NCBI GenBank assembly: GCA_037481615.1
Contig: JBBFLI010000020.1
DNA: 64,000 nucleotides
DNA from: SpSt-501 sp037481615
Lineage (GTDB): Bacteria; Desulfobacterota; Desulfobacteria; Desulfobacterales; SpSt-501
Direction: 5' to 3' (one strand)
Position numbers and translations under genes: made by a program. The notes beneath the pieces were generated by a model. That model had not been told where the DNA came from. It did not search any database and saw nothing but the letters and a program-made list of their open reading frames with translations. Positions 8,820 through 17,760 of the stretch are shown in pieces (the stretch's first letter is position 1; every line of letters begins with the position of its first letter).

Positions 8820-10187
8820 TTGCGGGGCGCTGAATTGCGAAACCTTCTGATTTCCGGCGTTCTCATCGCGGCCTGGCTGACCCCGCGGGTGGCGGCGGCC
8901 GAGGATTGCTGGACGGCGACGCTTCAGGTTGCCGTCGAGGAGAGCTACGGGACCGAGGGCCGCAAGAAAGGGGAGGTCTATCGCCGCTGGGATCGGTTGC
9001 AGGGGGAGGGCGAGGTCCGCTTCCTGGTCGGCGGGGGCAAAAAGGGGATCGTGCACCAGAGCCTTCGGGGCGGCTGGGAGGGGACGATCTTCCGGGAGAC
9101 CTCCTGCGTGGTCCACGAGGGAAAAATCTCCGGGAGGTTGACCGAGGGGGTGACCCGCAAGGACGCGATCCATACGGCTTTCTGGTCCATGCGCCTGGAG
9201 GGTCACTCGGCGGCGAAGGCCGCGAAGGGCTGCCGCCAGGAGACCTTCCCCGACATCGCGGAGGAGGAAGAGCGGGCCGATCCACGGTTCCACGATATCG
9301 TTCACCCCGGCCTGGACAGGCTGGTTTCGCTCTGCAAGAAGGCCCGTTCCTTGCCGGCGCTCGGGGATTGCCGCACGACGCCCGATGAGATCTCCGGGCA
9401 TCTGACGCTGACGCAGTCTTCGCCGGGGGTGGGTGAGCCGACCGTCCTGAGTCTCGGGGGGCTGGATGTTCGCTACCAGACGCGCTACAGGTGGGCGGCG
9501 CGTCGGGTCCCCTGCGGCTGCACGGCCGCCGTCGTTCGTGTGGTCGGGGAGGCGCGGCTGAACGGCCGGCCGCTCCGGGAAGGGGTCGAATTCAGCCTGA
9601 GCGGGGCGACGATCGAGACGATCGGCCGGGGGCAGGTCGTGATCGAGACCCCGGATCACCTGCAGATCCGCGTCAAATCGCGGACGCGGATGGATCTCTC
9701 CGGGCTCTGCCGGGAGATCGAAGCGGGGCGGGACGAAAGCCCGCGGTGGATCCGGGACATCTCCGGGGCCTTTTATCTCATCGCCAAAAAACTCGCCGGT
9801 GCGGACGGCAAGGGGCCCTGGGGGATCCAGGCCACCGCCGGCGCCCCGCGCGGAGGCCTGGTCCCGGAGCGGCCCCTGATCGCGGCGGTCGGATTCCGGC
9901 CGGGAACGACCCCGGCGCCCCTCTTTCTCGCCGGGGGGGGAGCCGGTGAAGAGCGAACCGACAGCGACGAGGCCGCGGCCCGGCAGGCCCCGGCGGCCGT
10001 ATTCTGCCACTACCGCCCCGAGGAGGGGATTCTCCTGCTCGAGGTGTTGCGGGGGGCGCTGATGGTGCGGGAGTCGGCGGGAGGCACGAGGCTCCTGCGG
10101 GAAGGGGAGGCTTTTCAGAGGCGCTGGCCGCCCGATCTCGACCCGGCGAAGCTGCAGACGGTGGCAGCCTGGTTCGCCCCCCAATAG
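8820..10187 (+). CDS. secreted protein with a FecR-like domain, function unknown
   Basis: A 455-residue exported protein. A signal peptide is visible (LLISGVLIAAWLTPRVAAA), with TTG 8820 or, more likely, TTG 8835 as start. Near residues 225-275 the stretch GEARLNGRPLREGVEFSLSG, followed by IETIGRGQVVIET, resembles the FecR fold found in periplasmic stress or signalling proteins. The end (GALMVRESAGGTRLLREGEA) repeats the same flavour. Several cysteines lie in the first 240 residues. The TAG stop lies inside a copy of the local palindromic repeat. No function can be assigned; the FecR link is inference from pattern. Confidence 0.7.
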   Translation: MRGAELRNLLISGVLIAAWLTPRVAAAEDCWTATLQVAVEESYGTEGRKKGEVYRRWDRLQGEGEVRFLVGGGKKGIVHQSLRGGWEGTIFRETSCVVHEGKISGRLTEGVTRKDAIHTAFWSMRLEGHSAAKAAKGCRQETFPDIAEEEERADPRFHDIVHPGLDRLVSLCKKARSLPALGDCRTTPDEISGHLTLTQSSPGVGEPTVLSLGGLDVRYQTRYRWAARRVPCGCTAAVVRVVGEARLNGRPLREGVEFSLSGATIETIGRGQVVIETPDHLQIRVKSRTRMDLSGLCREIEAGRDESPRWIRDISGAFYLIAKKLAGADGKGPWGIQATAGAPRGGLVPERPLIAAVGFRPGTTPAPLFLAGGGAGEERTDSDEAAARQAPAAVFCHYRPEEGILLLEVLRGALMVRESAGGTRLLREGEAFQRRWPPDLDPAKLQTVAAWFAPQ

Positions 10188-10212
10188 GGGACGTCCATTC
10201 ATATATCATTTT
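10185..10212 (+). repeat. palindromic repeat copy 1 (left arm only)
   Basis: The arm GGGGACGTCCATT occupies 10187-10199 and is followed by CATATATCATTTT. It shares about 26 bases with copies 2 and 4, differing at one position. No right arm (AATGGACGTCCCC) follows. Its first three bases TAG are the stop codon of the gene ending at 10187. Confidence 0.85.
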
Positions 10213-10263
10213 CCCGCTCCTTTGCACTCCAAATGATCCGCGGCGAAAGCCGCCGGGAGCCCC

Positions 10264-11838
10264 ATGGAACTCTTTCCGCCGCTGACCTTTTCGGCCGCCG
10301 GAGTGTTGGCCGTCTTGCTCGCCCTCGTCGTGCTGATCTTCCTCACGGCGCGCAGGAAAACCCTGGAGCCCGATGCCTTTGAAAAAAGACTGCGCGATCT
10401 CGAGCAGCTTCACGAGCGCACCGAACGCACCCTGCGGGAGGAGCTGGGACGGAACCGGGAGGAAGCCGCGGCCGCCCGGCAGCGGCTGAGGCAGGAGATC
10501 GCCGTCGTGATCCGGAAGTTCGGGGAAGGCCTGCAGCGGCAGCTCGAGCGGCTGACGGGCAGTCTGGGCGAGCGGCAGGATCAGCTTCGCGGCGCCGTCG
10601 AGGAGAGGCTCGCGCGGATGCTCCAGGAGGCCGCCCAGGGGCTCGATCGCCTGCAGGGGGCTCTCACGGGCGCAAGCGGCCGGATGCGCGAGGAGACGGG
10701 GCAGGCGCTCAAGTCCTTCAACGACACGGTCCTGCAGGCCCTGACGGCGATGAGCGAACTCCAGAAAACGGAGTTTGCGGCATTCGCCGCGCAGCTGGAA
10801 CGGCTCTCCGAATCCCATGTACAGCGGATCGAGGCTCTCCGGCAGGCGGTCGAGGAGAACCTGAGCGCGATCCAGCAGGAAAACCGTGCCCGCCTGGAGG
10901 ACATGCGCCGCACCGTGGAGGAAAAGCTCGAGGGGACGCTCGAGAAGCGCCTGGGGGAGTCTTTCCGGCAAGTGAGCGAGCGGCTGGAGCAGGTGCACCG
11001 GGGCCTGGGCGAGATGCAGGCGCTCGCCGCCGGCGTGGGCGACTTGAAGCGGATGCTGGCGAACGTCAAGACCCGGGGCACCTGGGGCGAAGTCCAGCTC
11101 GGGGCCCTCCTTTCCGAGGTGCTGGCGGCCGAGCAGTTCGCCGAGAACGTGGCGACAAAGGAAGGCGGCGAGCGGGTCGAGTTTGCGATCCGGCTGCCGG
11201 GGCGCGGGGAAGAGGAGGAGCCGGTTCTCCTTCCGATCGATGCGAAGTTCCCTCTCGAGGACTACCTCCGGCTGACCGAGGCGCAGGAGCGGGCCGACGC
11301 CGCGGCCGCCGAGGAGGCTTCGCGCGGCCTGGAGATTCGCATCCGGCAATGTGCCGCGGACATCGCGCGCAAGTACCTGAACCCGCCGCGGACGACCGAT
11401 TTTGCGATCCTGTTTCTCCCCACCGAAGGCCTCTTCGCCGAGGTGGTGCGCCGCCCCGGCCTCGCCGAGACGGTCCAGCGGGAGAGCCGGGTCGTGATCG
11501 CCGGGCCCACGACGCTCTGGTCGATTCTGACGAGCCTGCAGATGGGCTTCCGCACTCTGGCGATTGAGAAGCGCTCGAGCGAGGTCTGGAAGCTGCTCGC
11601 GGCGGTCAAGACCGAGTGGGGACGCTACGGAGAGATCCTGCAGCGGGTGCAGAGGAAGCTCCAGGAAGCCTCGAGCACGATCGAGAAGGCCGAGCGGCGA
11701 AGCCGGGTGATCGGCCGCAGGCTGCGGGAGGTCGAGGAGCTCCCGCCAGGCGAGGCGCAAGGGTTGCTGGGGCTTCAACCCGCCGTTGCCGCGGGCGATG
11801 AAGATCGGCAAAGAGAGCCCGGGGCGGGCGCGGAGTGA
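10264..11838 (+). CDS. rmuC: DNA recombination protein RmuC
   Basis: RmuC limits inversions at short inverted repeats and has a nuclease-like core. The 524-residue product has an N-terminal membrane anchor (about residues 8-28), a long charged coiled coil (about 35-270, rich in E/R/Q heptads), and the RmuC domain from about 265. The domain carries the recognisable segments KTRGTWGEVQLGALLSE, LLPIDAKFPLEDYLRL, FLPTEGLFAEV, VIAGPTTLWSILTSLQMGF and SSEVWKLLAAVKTEWGRYG. Length is normal. It is interesting that a protein linked to inverted-repeat stability sits beside several short inverted repeats, though this may be chance. Confidence 0.95.
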   Translation: MELFPPLTFSAAGVLAVLLALVVLIFLTARRKTLEPDAFEKRLRDLEQLHERTERTLREELGRNREEAAAARQRLRQEIAVVIRKFGEGLQRQLERLTGSLGERQDQLRGAVEERLARMLQEAAQGLDRLQGALTGASGRMREETGQALKSFNDTVLQALTAMSELQKTEFAAFAAQLERLSESHVQRIEALRQAVEENLSAIQQENRARLEDMRRTVEEKLEGTLEKRLGESFRQVSERLEQVHRGLGEMQALAAGVGDLKRMLANVKTRGTWGEVQLGALLSEVLAAEQFAENVATKEGGERVEFAIRLPGRGEEEEPVLLPIDAKFPLEDYLRLTEAQERADAAAAEEASRGLEIRIRQCAADIARKYLNPPRTTDFAILFLPTEGLFAEVVRRPGLAETVQRESRVVIAGPTTLWSILTSLQMGFRTLAIEKRSSEVWKLLAAVKTEWGRYGEILQRVQRKLQEASSTIEKAERRSRVIGRRLREVEELPPGEAQGLLGLQPAVAAGDEDRQREPGAGAE

Positions 11839-11891
11839 TCCAGGTCGCCCTCCGCAGTCCCCTGCCGCCCAGGCTCCGGGGGGAGATGCCC

Positions 11892-12886
11892 ATGTTGAGC
11901 CGAAGAATGTTTTTGGCGGCCGCGGGCGCGACGCCCTCCGTGAGATGGTGCGCTACGCGACCCTGGCCCCCTCGAGCCACAATACCCAGTGCTGGCGGTT
12001 TCGGGCGGCCGAGCGATCCGTCGCCATCCTCCCGGATTTCGCACGCCGCTGCCCGCTCGTCGACCCCGACGACCACCACCTGTTCGTGAGTCTCGGCTGC
12101 GCGGCGCAGAACCTGCTCCTCGCGGCGGAGGCGATGGGCTTCCGCGGTGAGGCGGTCTACGATGACCGGGACGGAGGGGCGATCCGGGTTCAACTCGAGA
12201 AAAACACCCCCCGGCGATCGCCGCTCTTCGAGGCCATTCCGAGGCGGCAATCGACACGGGGCGAGTACGACGGGACTCCTCTTTCCAACCGGGAATTGCG
12301 TTTTTTCGAGGGGTCTGGTTGCGGCGATGGGGTCGAGGTGCGCCTGATCACCGAGCGCCGGGAGATGGAGAGGGTCCTCGAGTTCGTGGTCGAGGCGAAC
12401 CGGGTGCAGATGCGCGACCCCGCCTTCGTGCGGGAGTTGAAGTCCTGGATCCGGTACGACGGGCGCGAGGCCGTGCAGCGGGGCGACGGGCTCTTTTCCG
12501 CGTCCTCCGGCAACCCGACCGTCCCCCCTTTCCTCGGCCGCCTGATGTTCGACCTTTTCCTCGACGAGGCGAGGGAGACCGCGAAATACAGCAGGCACAT
12601 CCGCAGCGCGGCGGGCCTTGCCGTCTTTTTCTCCGGGGGCGATGACCGGGCCCGCTGGGTCGCGGCGGGCCGCGCCTTCCAGCGCCTCGCCCTCCAGGCC
12701 GAGGTCCTTGATGTGCGCACGGCGCACCTGAACCAGCCGCTCGAGGTCGCCCCGCTCCGCGCTTCCTTCGCGGCCGCCTTCGGCCTGGGAAAGGCCCGGC
12801 CGGACCTCCTCATCCGCTTCGGGCACGGCCCCAAACTTCCGCCTTCCCTGCGGCGGCCGATCGATCGGGTAATCGAAGCAGTATAG
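11892..12886 (+). CDS. Acg-family FMN-binding oxidoreductase, frameshifted near the N-terminus
   Basis: Nitroreductase-like flavoprotein of the Acg family. ATG 11892, behind GGGGAG, begins MLSRRMFLAAAGAT, a Tat-type signal (SRRMFLAAAG). The body is in another frame from about 11935: REMVRYATLAPSSHNTQCWR, VDPDDHHLFVSLGCAAQN, IPRRQSTRGEYDG, ending RPIDRVIEAV. One extra base between about 11925 and 11945 would join the two. Without it the body would have to start upstream in a non-homologous frame. The TAG stop is the first codon of repeat copy 2. It could be a sequence error or early decay. Confidence 0.8.
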
Positions 12887-12913
12887 GGGACGTCCATTGA
12901 TATATCATTATGG
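12884..12913 (+). repeat. palindromic repeat copy 2 (left arm only)
   Basis: GGGGACGTCCATT at 12886-12898 is followed by GATATATCATTATGG. It matches copies 1 and 4 almost base for base. The TAG at 12884-12886 is the stop codon of the Acg-family gene. No right arm follows before the relic phosphorylase gene. Confidence 0.85.
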
Positions 12914-12976
12914 CTTTTTCGGCTGATGCCCCGATAAACATCCCCCGCGTGCCGCCGGGGCAAAAGGTTTCGTAAG

Positions 12977-14836
12977 GTGGCTCGAGAGCGAACTTTTTAT
13001 GATGAGCGGCCCGATTACAGCCGGCTGCGGCTTGTCATCCCGGGTTCCTTTCGTCACCGAGCGGCGGAGAGGCTCGCCTTCCTGTACGGCGACCGGGATG
13101 CCGCGGCTTGGATGCCCGAGCTCGAGCGGGTCCTCCAGGTGCATCACGCCTGCAGGCCGCCCGCGATGCTCGCCAAGGAGCTTGCCTACGTTCCCCCGCG
13201 GCGCTTTCACCAGGGGCACATCCTGCCCGTAACATACGGCGACCTGGTGCAAGGAGCGGGGCCGACACCGCTGGCGGTCCTGAGACGTTTCGTCGAACGC
13301 TACGCGGGCGATGCGGTCAACACGATCCACCTGCTTCCCTTCTTTCCCTGTTCCTCGGACCGTGGCTTCGCCGTGATCGACGATCGCCGGGTGGACGTGC
13401 GGCTGGGTTCCTGGCAGGACATCTGTGACGCCAAGCAACGCTACGACCTCATGTTCGATGCCGTGCTGAGCCACGGCTCCTCGCGAAGCGAGCTGTTCCA
13501 AGAGTTTTTGAACGGAAACCCGCAGTTCAAGGATTTCTTCATCGCCTTCGCTCGCCCGACGAGCTCACCCCCGCTAAGCGGCGCAAGATCTTCCGCCCCC
13601 GGACTTCAGACATCCTCACGCGGTTCGAGACGATCGATGGGCCCCGGTGGGTGTGGACCACCTTTTCGCCCGATCAGGTGGACTTCAACTTTCGCAACCC
13701 GGCCGTCCTCCTGCGGATACTCGAAAGCCTGCTCTTTTACGTCCGCAAGGGCGCCGATCTGCTGCGGCTCGATGCGGTCCCCTCCATCTGGGCGGAACCC
13801 GGAACGGAGAGCGTGCATCTGCCCCAGACCCATGACATCGTGAAACTGCTGCGCGACGTGTTCGACCCGGCGGCTTCCGGGGTTGCCCTCGTCACCGAGA
13901 CCAACGTGCCGCATGACCAGAACGTCGCCTACTTCGGAAACGGCCGCGACGAAGCCCACATCGTCTACAACTTCGCCCTGCCGCCGCTTGTGCTGCACGC
14001 CTTTTTCACCGGGGACGCCGGGGCCTTGTCCCGCTGTGCGACGACGATGGATCCGCCTTCCGAGGAGACGGCTTTCCTCAACATCCTCGACACCCATGAC
14101 GGCATCGGGCTGCAGGGGGCGCGCGGAATCCCGCCGGGCAAGGAGCTCGACTTTCTCGTAGAACAGGCGCGCTCCCGGGGGGCCCGGGTTTCCTACAAGT
14201 CCACGCAGGAGGGTGGGCGCGAGCCTTACGAAATCAATTCCACCTGGTGGAGCGCTCTCAACCCCGACAGCGAAGGGGAGGGGATCGGGCTCCAGATCGA
14301 ACGCTATCTCGCCTCCCGCGCCGTGGCCCTGGTGCTGCGGGGGGTGCCCGGAATTTCCATCCACGGGGCCCTCGGGACCGAAAATGATTACGGGGCCGCC
14401 AAGGCATCGGGCGTGAACCGCGACCTGAACCGCGGCATCATCGAAGAGGAGGAGCGTGCGGCGGAGGAGCTTCGGGACCGGGGCTCGAAGCTATCGCTTC
14501 TCTTCCGCGGCTGTTCGCCCTGCTGCGCACCGCGCCCGAAGGCGATGAATCGGTATTGACGCTGACGGGGTGGGCCCGGAGGAGACCCGGCTTCGCCTTT
14601 CGCTCGCCGAGGCGGACCTCCCGGGTGGGGAGTTCCGTGACCTCCTGAGCGGGCGCATCTTCCCGGCCTCAGGCGACACCCTGTCGCTCACCCTTCCCCC
14701 CTACGGCCGCCTTTGGCTGAAATGGAGAGGGGGACGTAGAGAGGGGGACGTCCATTTAGATATCGTTATGAGCCCAGAAAGTGATATCAGAATGGACGTC
14801 CCCTCTTTGTGTTTTGGTCTGTTGCATTTGATTTGA
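12977..14836 (+). pseudogene. decayed GH13 sucrose/glucosylglycerate phosphorylase
   Basis: Remains of a GH13 phosphorylase. Frame A (from GTG 12977) gives NTIHLLPFFPCSSDRGFAV to about 13550. Frame B gives VWTTFSPDQVDFNF, the nucleophile motif LLRLDAVPSIWAEPG, acid/base TETNVPH, and DTHDGIG to about 14490. Frame C gives RLFALLRTAPEGDESVLTL. Frame A resumes from about 14565 as LSLAEADLPGGEFRDLLSG. From memory of the family, a few dozen residues are also missing between GSKLS and RLFALLR, so this is not a simple sequencing slip. Homology ends about 14725; the frame then reads through repeat copy 3 and stops at 14836. Confidence 0.85.
14740..14806. repeat. palindromic repeat copy 3 (complete)
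   Basis: Left arm GGGGACGTCCATT at 14744-14756 and right arm AATGGACGTCCCC at 14791-14803 are exact inverse complements. Symmetry extends inward through GATATC at each side and outward through AGAG/CTCT. A partial extra copy of GAGGGGGACGT lies just to the left at about 14727-14737. The element sits at the 3' edge of the relic phosphorylase, whose frame passes through it. Confidence 0.9.
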
Positions 14837-14862
14837 TTCAGCGGGATTGGTAGATCTATAAA
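14833..14862 (+). promoter_or_regulatory. sigma-70-type promoter
   Basis: TTGATT at 14833-14838, an 18-base spacer and TATAAA at 14857-14862 form a good promoter in an unusually AT-rich patch. Transcription would start near 14869, about 50 bases before the ATG at 14920. Confidence 0.65.
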
Positions 14863-14919
14863 TCGATCACACTCCTGTTATCCCCCCTTCCTGCAACCTC
14901 CGGTCCCGGGAGGTGCGAA

Positions 14920-16425
14920 ATGAGACGGGTTTCAGGCCTCCACCGTCTTTTCCGATGCATCCTCTGGCTTTGCGCCATCGTTTTTTCAGGCGGCGGGGCA
15001 CTCTGCGCCCAGACCAAGGCCCCTGCAGGGAGTGCGCCGCCTGCGGGCATGCGCAAGGTCGTCACGGAGAAGGCCACTTTCGTCGCCTATGTCCCAGAGG
15101 GCTGGGGGGCGGTCGAGGGTGCGGATTATGGCGCGCGGTTTATTGCCGCTTCCGACCCCGGTGGGAGATTCGAGGCGGTCCTGGCCGTTGGCACTGCGCC
15201 TTTCCCGGGGGACGCGGTCGGCGCGGCACGGGCCATCCTGGAAAAAGTCGGCCGCCATCTCCCCGATCTCGAAATCGCCAACGCCCGGGTCACCCCCGAT
15301 CGGCGCAAGGTGGTCTTCGACGGCGTCTACAGCCATCCCCAGAAAGGCCGCCGTGAACTCCGCTCCTGGGTCGGGGTGGAACAGGGGATCGTGACCTGCT
15401 CGCGCATCGAGGCGCCGGCCGGCAGGCTGGAAGCCGAAAAAGCGACGCTGCTGACCGTTCTCGCCAACATCCGGGTTCTGAAAGGGGCCTTCGCCACCGG
15501 CGGTGCTCCCCAGATCCCGCCGCTCGTTTCCTACCGGCTGCGGGACGGCTCGGCTTCCTTTCAAATGCCGCAGGGCTGGAAGTGCCAGGACTTCGGCAAG
15601 GGTGCCTTCATCGCGAGCGATCCCGGAGAAACCACGAGTTTCTCGGTCGGCGGGGCCGAGGTTCTTTCCCCCCAGCTCGGGGTGCGGGTTCCGGGGGTGG
15701 TCGTGGCCCCCTACATGCCGCCCCACCAGGCGTGGCGGCTGTTGACGGAGCAGACCGGGCTGGTTTCCCGGCTGCAGTTCGAAAAGGTCATCCCGCGACA
15801 GGACATCGCCCAAGAGATGGCCCGCGGCGTCTACACGGCCGGGCCGGTGGCGGTCGAGGAGCTGATCTACACCTGTGATGTCAAGGGAAGGCGATCCAAG
15901 GGCTACACGTTCGGTTTCTCCTTCGGCAGTCGGCTGGGGCACAGCTGGAACTTCCGGCACATGACGGTGGGGGCCCCGGTCGACCGCTTCGACGGCATGG
16001 TGCCGACCTTTTCCGCCATGCTCCAGTCGTTCCGGTTCAACGAGCAGTGGATGGCGAACTACATCGCTCAGGGCAACCGGCGCCTGCAAGAGCTTCAGCA
16101 GAAGACGGCCTCGATGGCCGGCCGCAACGCCGAGGATATCCGCCGCATGATGCAGGCCGCCTACGACGAGCGGCAGCGCAGCATGGACTACATCGACTAC
16201 CAGCGAACGAACACCATCCGCGGTCAGCAGGACTGGGTTTCCGACATGGAGGGCGGCACCGTTTACCGCACGGACAACTGGGGCACCAGAAACACCGCAA
16301 CCGGCGAATCCTGGGAGGGACAGCCCTACGACTACGTCCACTTCAAGGGCCGGAACCCGAAATACAACGAACAGATGACGCCGATCGACAGCCGTGCCCT
16401 CTGGGAGCGCCATCGGGCAAAATAG
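14920..16425 (+). CDS. secreted protein with two related halves, function unknown
   Basis: A 501-residue exported protein with a signal peptide (CILWLCAIVFSGGGALCAQ). Two internal units start similarly, ATFVAYVPEGWGAVEG near residue 52 and ASFQMPQGWKCQDFG near 210. Each is followed by a beta-rich segment about scoring or excess peptides, reminiscent of PsbP/DUF1795-like folds; that resemblance is inference. The C-terminus (about 365-501) is polar, begins with a helical QGNRRLQELQQKT segment and is rich in Asn, Thr, Tyr and Trp. It has its own promoter. Its TAG stop is the first triplet of repeat copy 4. I do not recognise a named family. Confidence 0.7.
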   Translation: MRRVSGLHRLFRCILWLCAIVFSGGGALCAQTKAPAGSAPPAGMRKVVTEKATFVAYVPEGWGAVEGADYGARFIAASDPGGRFEAVLAVGTAPFPGDAVGAARAILEKVGRHLPDLEIANARVTPDRRKVVFDGVYSHPQKGRRELRSWVGVEQGIVTCSRIEAPAGRLEAEKATLLTVLANIRVLKGAFATGGAPQIPPLVSYRLRDGSASFQMPQGWKCQDFGKGAFIASDPGETTSFSVGGAEVLSPQLGVRVPGVVVAPYMPPHQAWRLLTEQTGLVSRLQFEKVIPRQDIAQEMARGVYTAGPVAVEELIYTCDVKGRRSKGYTFGFSFGSRLGHSWNFRHMTVGAPVDRFDGMVPTFSAMLQSFRFNEQWMANYIAQGNRRLQELQQKTASMAGRNAEDIRRMMQAAYDERQRSMDYIDYQRTNTIRGQQDWVSDMEGGTVYRTDNWGTRNTATGESWEGQPYDYVHFKGRNPKYNEQMTPIDSRALWERHRAK

Positions 16426-16488
16426 GGGACGTCCATTGATATATCATTTTATGGGCTACGATAATGATGTAAGAATGGACGTCCCCTA
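16423..16488. repeat. palindromic repeat copy 4 (complete), between convergent genes
   Basis: Left arm GGGGACGTCCATT at 16425-16437 and right arm AATGGACGTCCCC at 16474-16486 are exact inverse complements, flanked by TA on both sides. Inner sequences ATATATCATT and AATGATGTAAG also largely pair, giving a long hairpin. The TAG at 16423-16425 stops the plus-strand gene. The TAG on the minus strand at 16488-16486 stops the CYTH gene. It probably acts as a bidirectional terminator or 3' end. Confidence 0.9.
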
Positions 16489-16923
16489 AATGAGGAGGGA
16501 GTTGAAATAGCGGGGGTCTCCGGTGACCTCGGGGCCGAGCCATGGAGGCCGGGGGAAGGCCTCGCCGGGGTGGGAGAGCTCGATCTCGGCGAGGACGAGG
16601 CCGGCGTGGCGGCCGTGGAACTCGTCGATCTCCCAGCGGAAGCCCCCGAAGGGGACCTCGTGGCGGGTCTTATCCAAGACCCCCCCCTCGCAGAGCCCGA
16701 GAAGCTGCTCGGCCTCCAGGGCGGGGATCTCGTATTCGAATTCGGAGCGGACGGCCCCCCGGGTGAGGCCCTTGATCGCAAGGAAGGCCCGGCCGCCGGC
16801 GATCCGTACGCGTACGGTGCGCTCCGGGTCCCGGTTGAGATAACCCTGGCGTATCCGGACCCCGTCGCCGCCGCGCCAGCCGGCCCCCACCACCAGAAAC
16901 TTGCGTTCGATTTCGATTCCCAT
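16486..16923 (-). CDS. CYTH domain protein (triphosphate tunnel metalloenzyme family)
   Basis: A 145-residue CYTH protein. It starts MGIEIERKFLV, the diagnostic ExExK motif that binds the triphosphate and metal. Alternating charged strands follow (RIRQGYLN, TVRVRIAGGRAFLAIKG, SEFEYEIP, VLDKTRHEVPFGGFRWEIDE, VLAEIELSHPGEAFPRPPWLG). Most small bacterial members hydrolyse tripolyphosphate or inorganic triphosphates; cyclase activity is less likely. The gene runs against the secreted-protein gene, and its TAG stop is supplied by the right arm of repeat copy 4. Length is typical for the short bacterial class. Confidence 0.9.
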   Translation of the reverse strand: MGIEIERKFLVVGAGWRGGDGVRIRQGYLNRDPERTVRVRIAGGRAFLAIKGLTRGAVRSEFEYEIPALEAEQLLGLCEGGVLDKTRHEVPFGGFRWEIDEFHGRHAGLVLAEIELSHPGEAFPRPPWLGPEVTGDPRYFNSLLI

Positions 16924-17051
16924 TCAGGGAAGATCCCCTCTTCGCCGCCCGCCCCCGCCCCCCGGCGGATGAGCGGTCTTTCTCCCCCCGAAATCGGCCT
17001 CACAGGCCCCAAGGGCGGGTCGTCGCCGCGCCAGGCCCGGCGTGCGCCCCC

Positions 17052-17513
17052 TCAAGCCGCCGATTGCGGCTGCCGGGTTTTCCTTCCGAGAAGCATATAG
17101 GTCACCTGGGCGACGGCAACGAGTGTGCCTCCCTCGTCGAAGAGCTCGACCGCCACCGGGCAGAGGGTGCGTCCGAACTTGATCACCTGCGCCCGGGCGG
17201 TGACATCGGTCAAACAGGGAGCGAGAAAGCGGATGTTCATGTCCGTGGTCGTGAGCCGGGTGTCGGGGCCGGTGCGCGTGAGAATCGCAAAACAGGCGAT
17301 GCTGTCGGCCACGGTCATGAGGAGCCCCCCATGGAAGGATTCGTAGATCCCATCCCAGGCCCTTCTCCGCGGCACGCGGGCCTCGCAGCAGCCGTCGGCG
17401 AAGTAGAGGATCTCCATCTGGAGCGTGTCCACGATGGGAATGCGCCGGATCCTCTCCAGGAGCCGATCCGCGGGAACCTGCGCCGCGGGCGCCGGACGGC
17501 ATTTCGCTTCCAT
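17052..17513 (-). CDS. PaaI-type hotdog-fold acyl-CoA thioesterase
   Basis: A 153-residue hotdog protein. The catalytic helix region GIYESFHGGLLMTVADSIAC (Asp in the helix, HGG turn) and LTTTDMNIRFLAPCLTD match PaaI/YbgC-like acyl-CoA thioesterases. I chose the ATG at 17513, with GGAGG in the leader on the minus strand, over an upstream GTG that would add a low-complexity arginine-rich tail. The natural acyl-CoA is unknown. It is divergent from the NlpC/P60 gene, with about 460 bases between them. Confidence 0.85.
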   Translation of the reverse strand: MEAKCRPAPAAQVPADRLLERIRRIPIVDTLQMEILYFADGCCEARVPRRRAWDGIYESFHGGLLMTVADSIACFAILTRTGPDTRLTTTDMNIRFLAPCLTDVTARAQVIKFGRTLCPVAVELFDEGGTLVAVAQVTYMLLGRKTRQPQSAA

Positions 17514-17760
17514 GGATCTCCCGCCTCCTGCTCTTTCCCCGGGGGACTTCGCGCCGGGACGCACCCATCGCCGTCCCCCCCCGCGTTGAGGTAAAGGCCC
17601 CCGCACCGTGATGTCAAGCCCTTTTCTGAAACGCCGGTTTCAACCCCGTATTCGATACCCCGTTTCGCTCTTCGCCGCTTCGGCTGTGCCTGATCGCCAT
17701 AATGGGGGTTTTTTCGTTGATTGCGGCATGTATTTTGCTTGGCTATCGGGCACTTCGTGC

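Noticed and set aside
10185..16488. Repeats as a CRISPR array or as IS terminal repeats
   Set aside because: Copies are kilobases apart with genes between, no regular spacers, and no transposase or cas gene. Copy 3 has no TA flank, so TA duplication by an IS630-type element is not supported.
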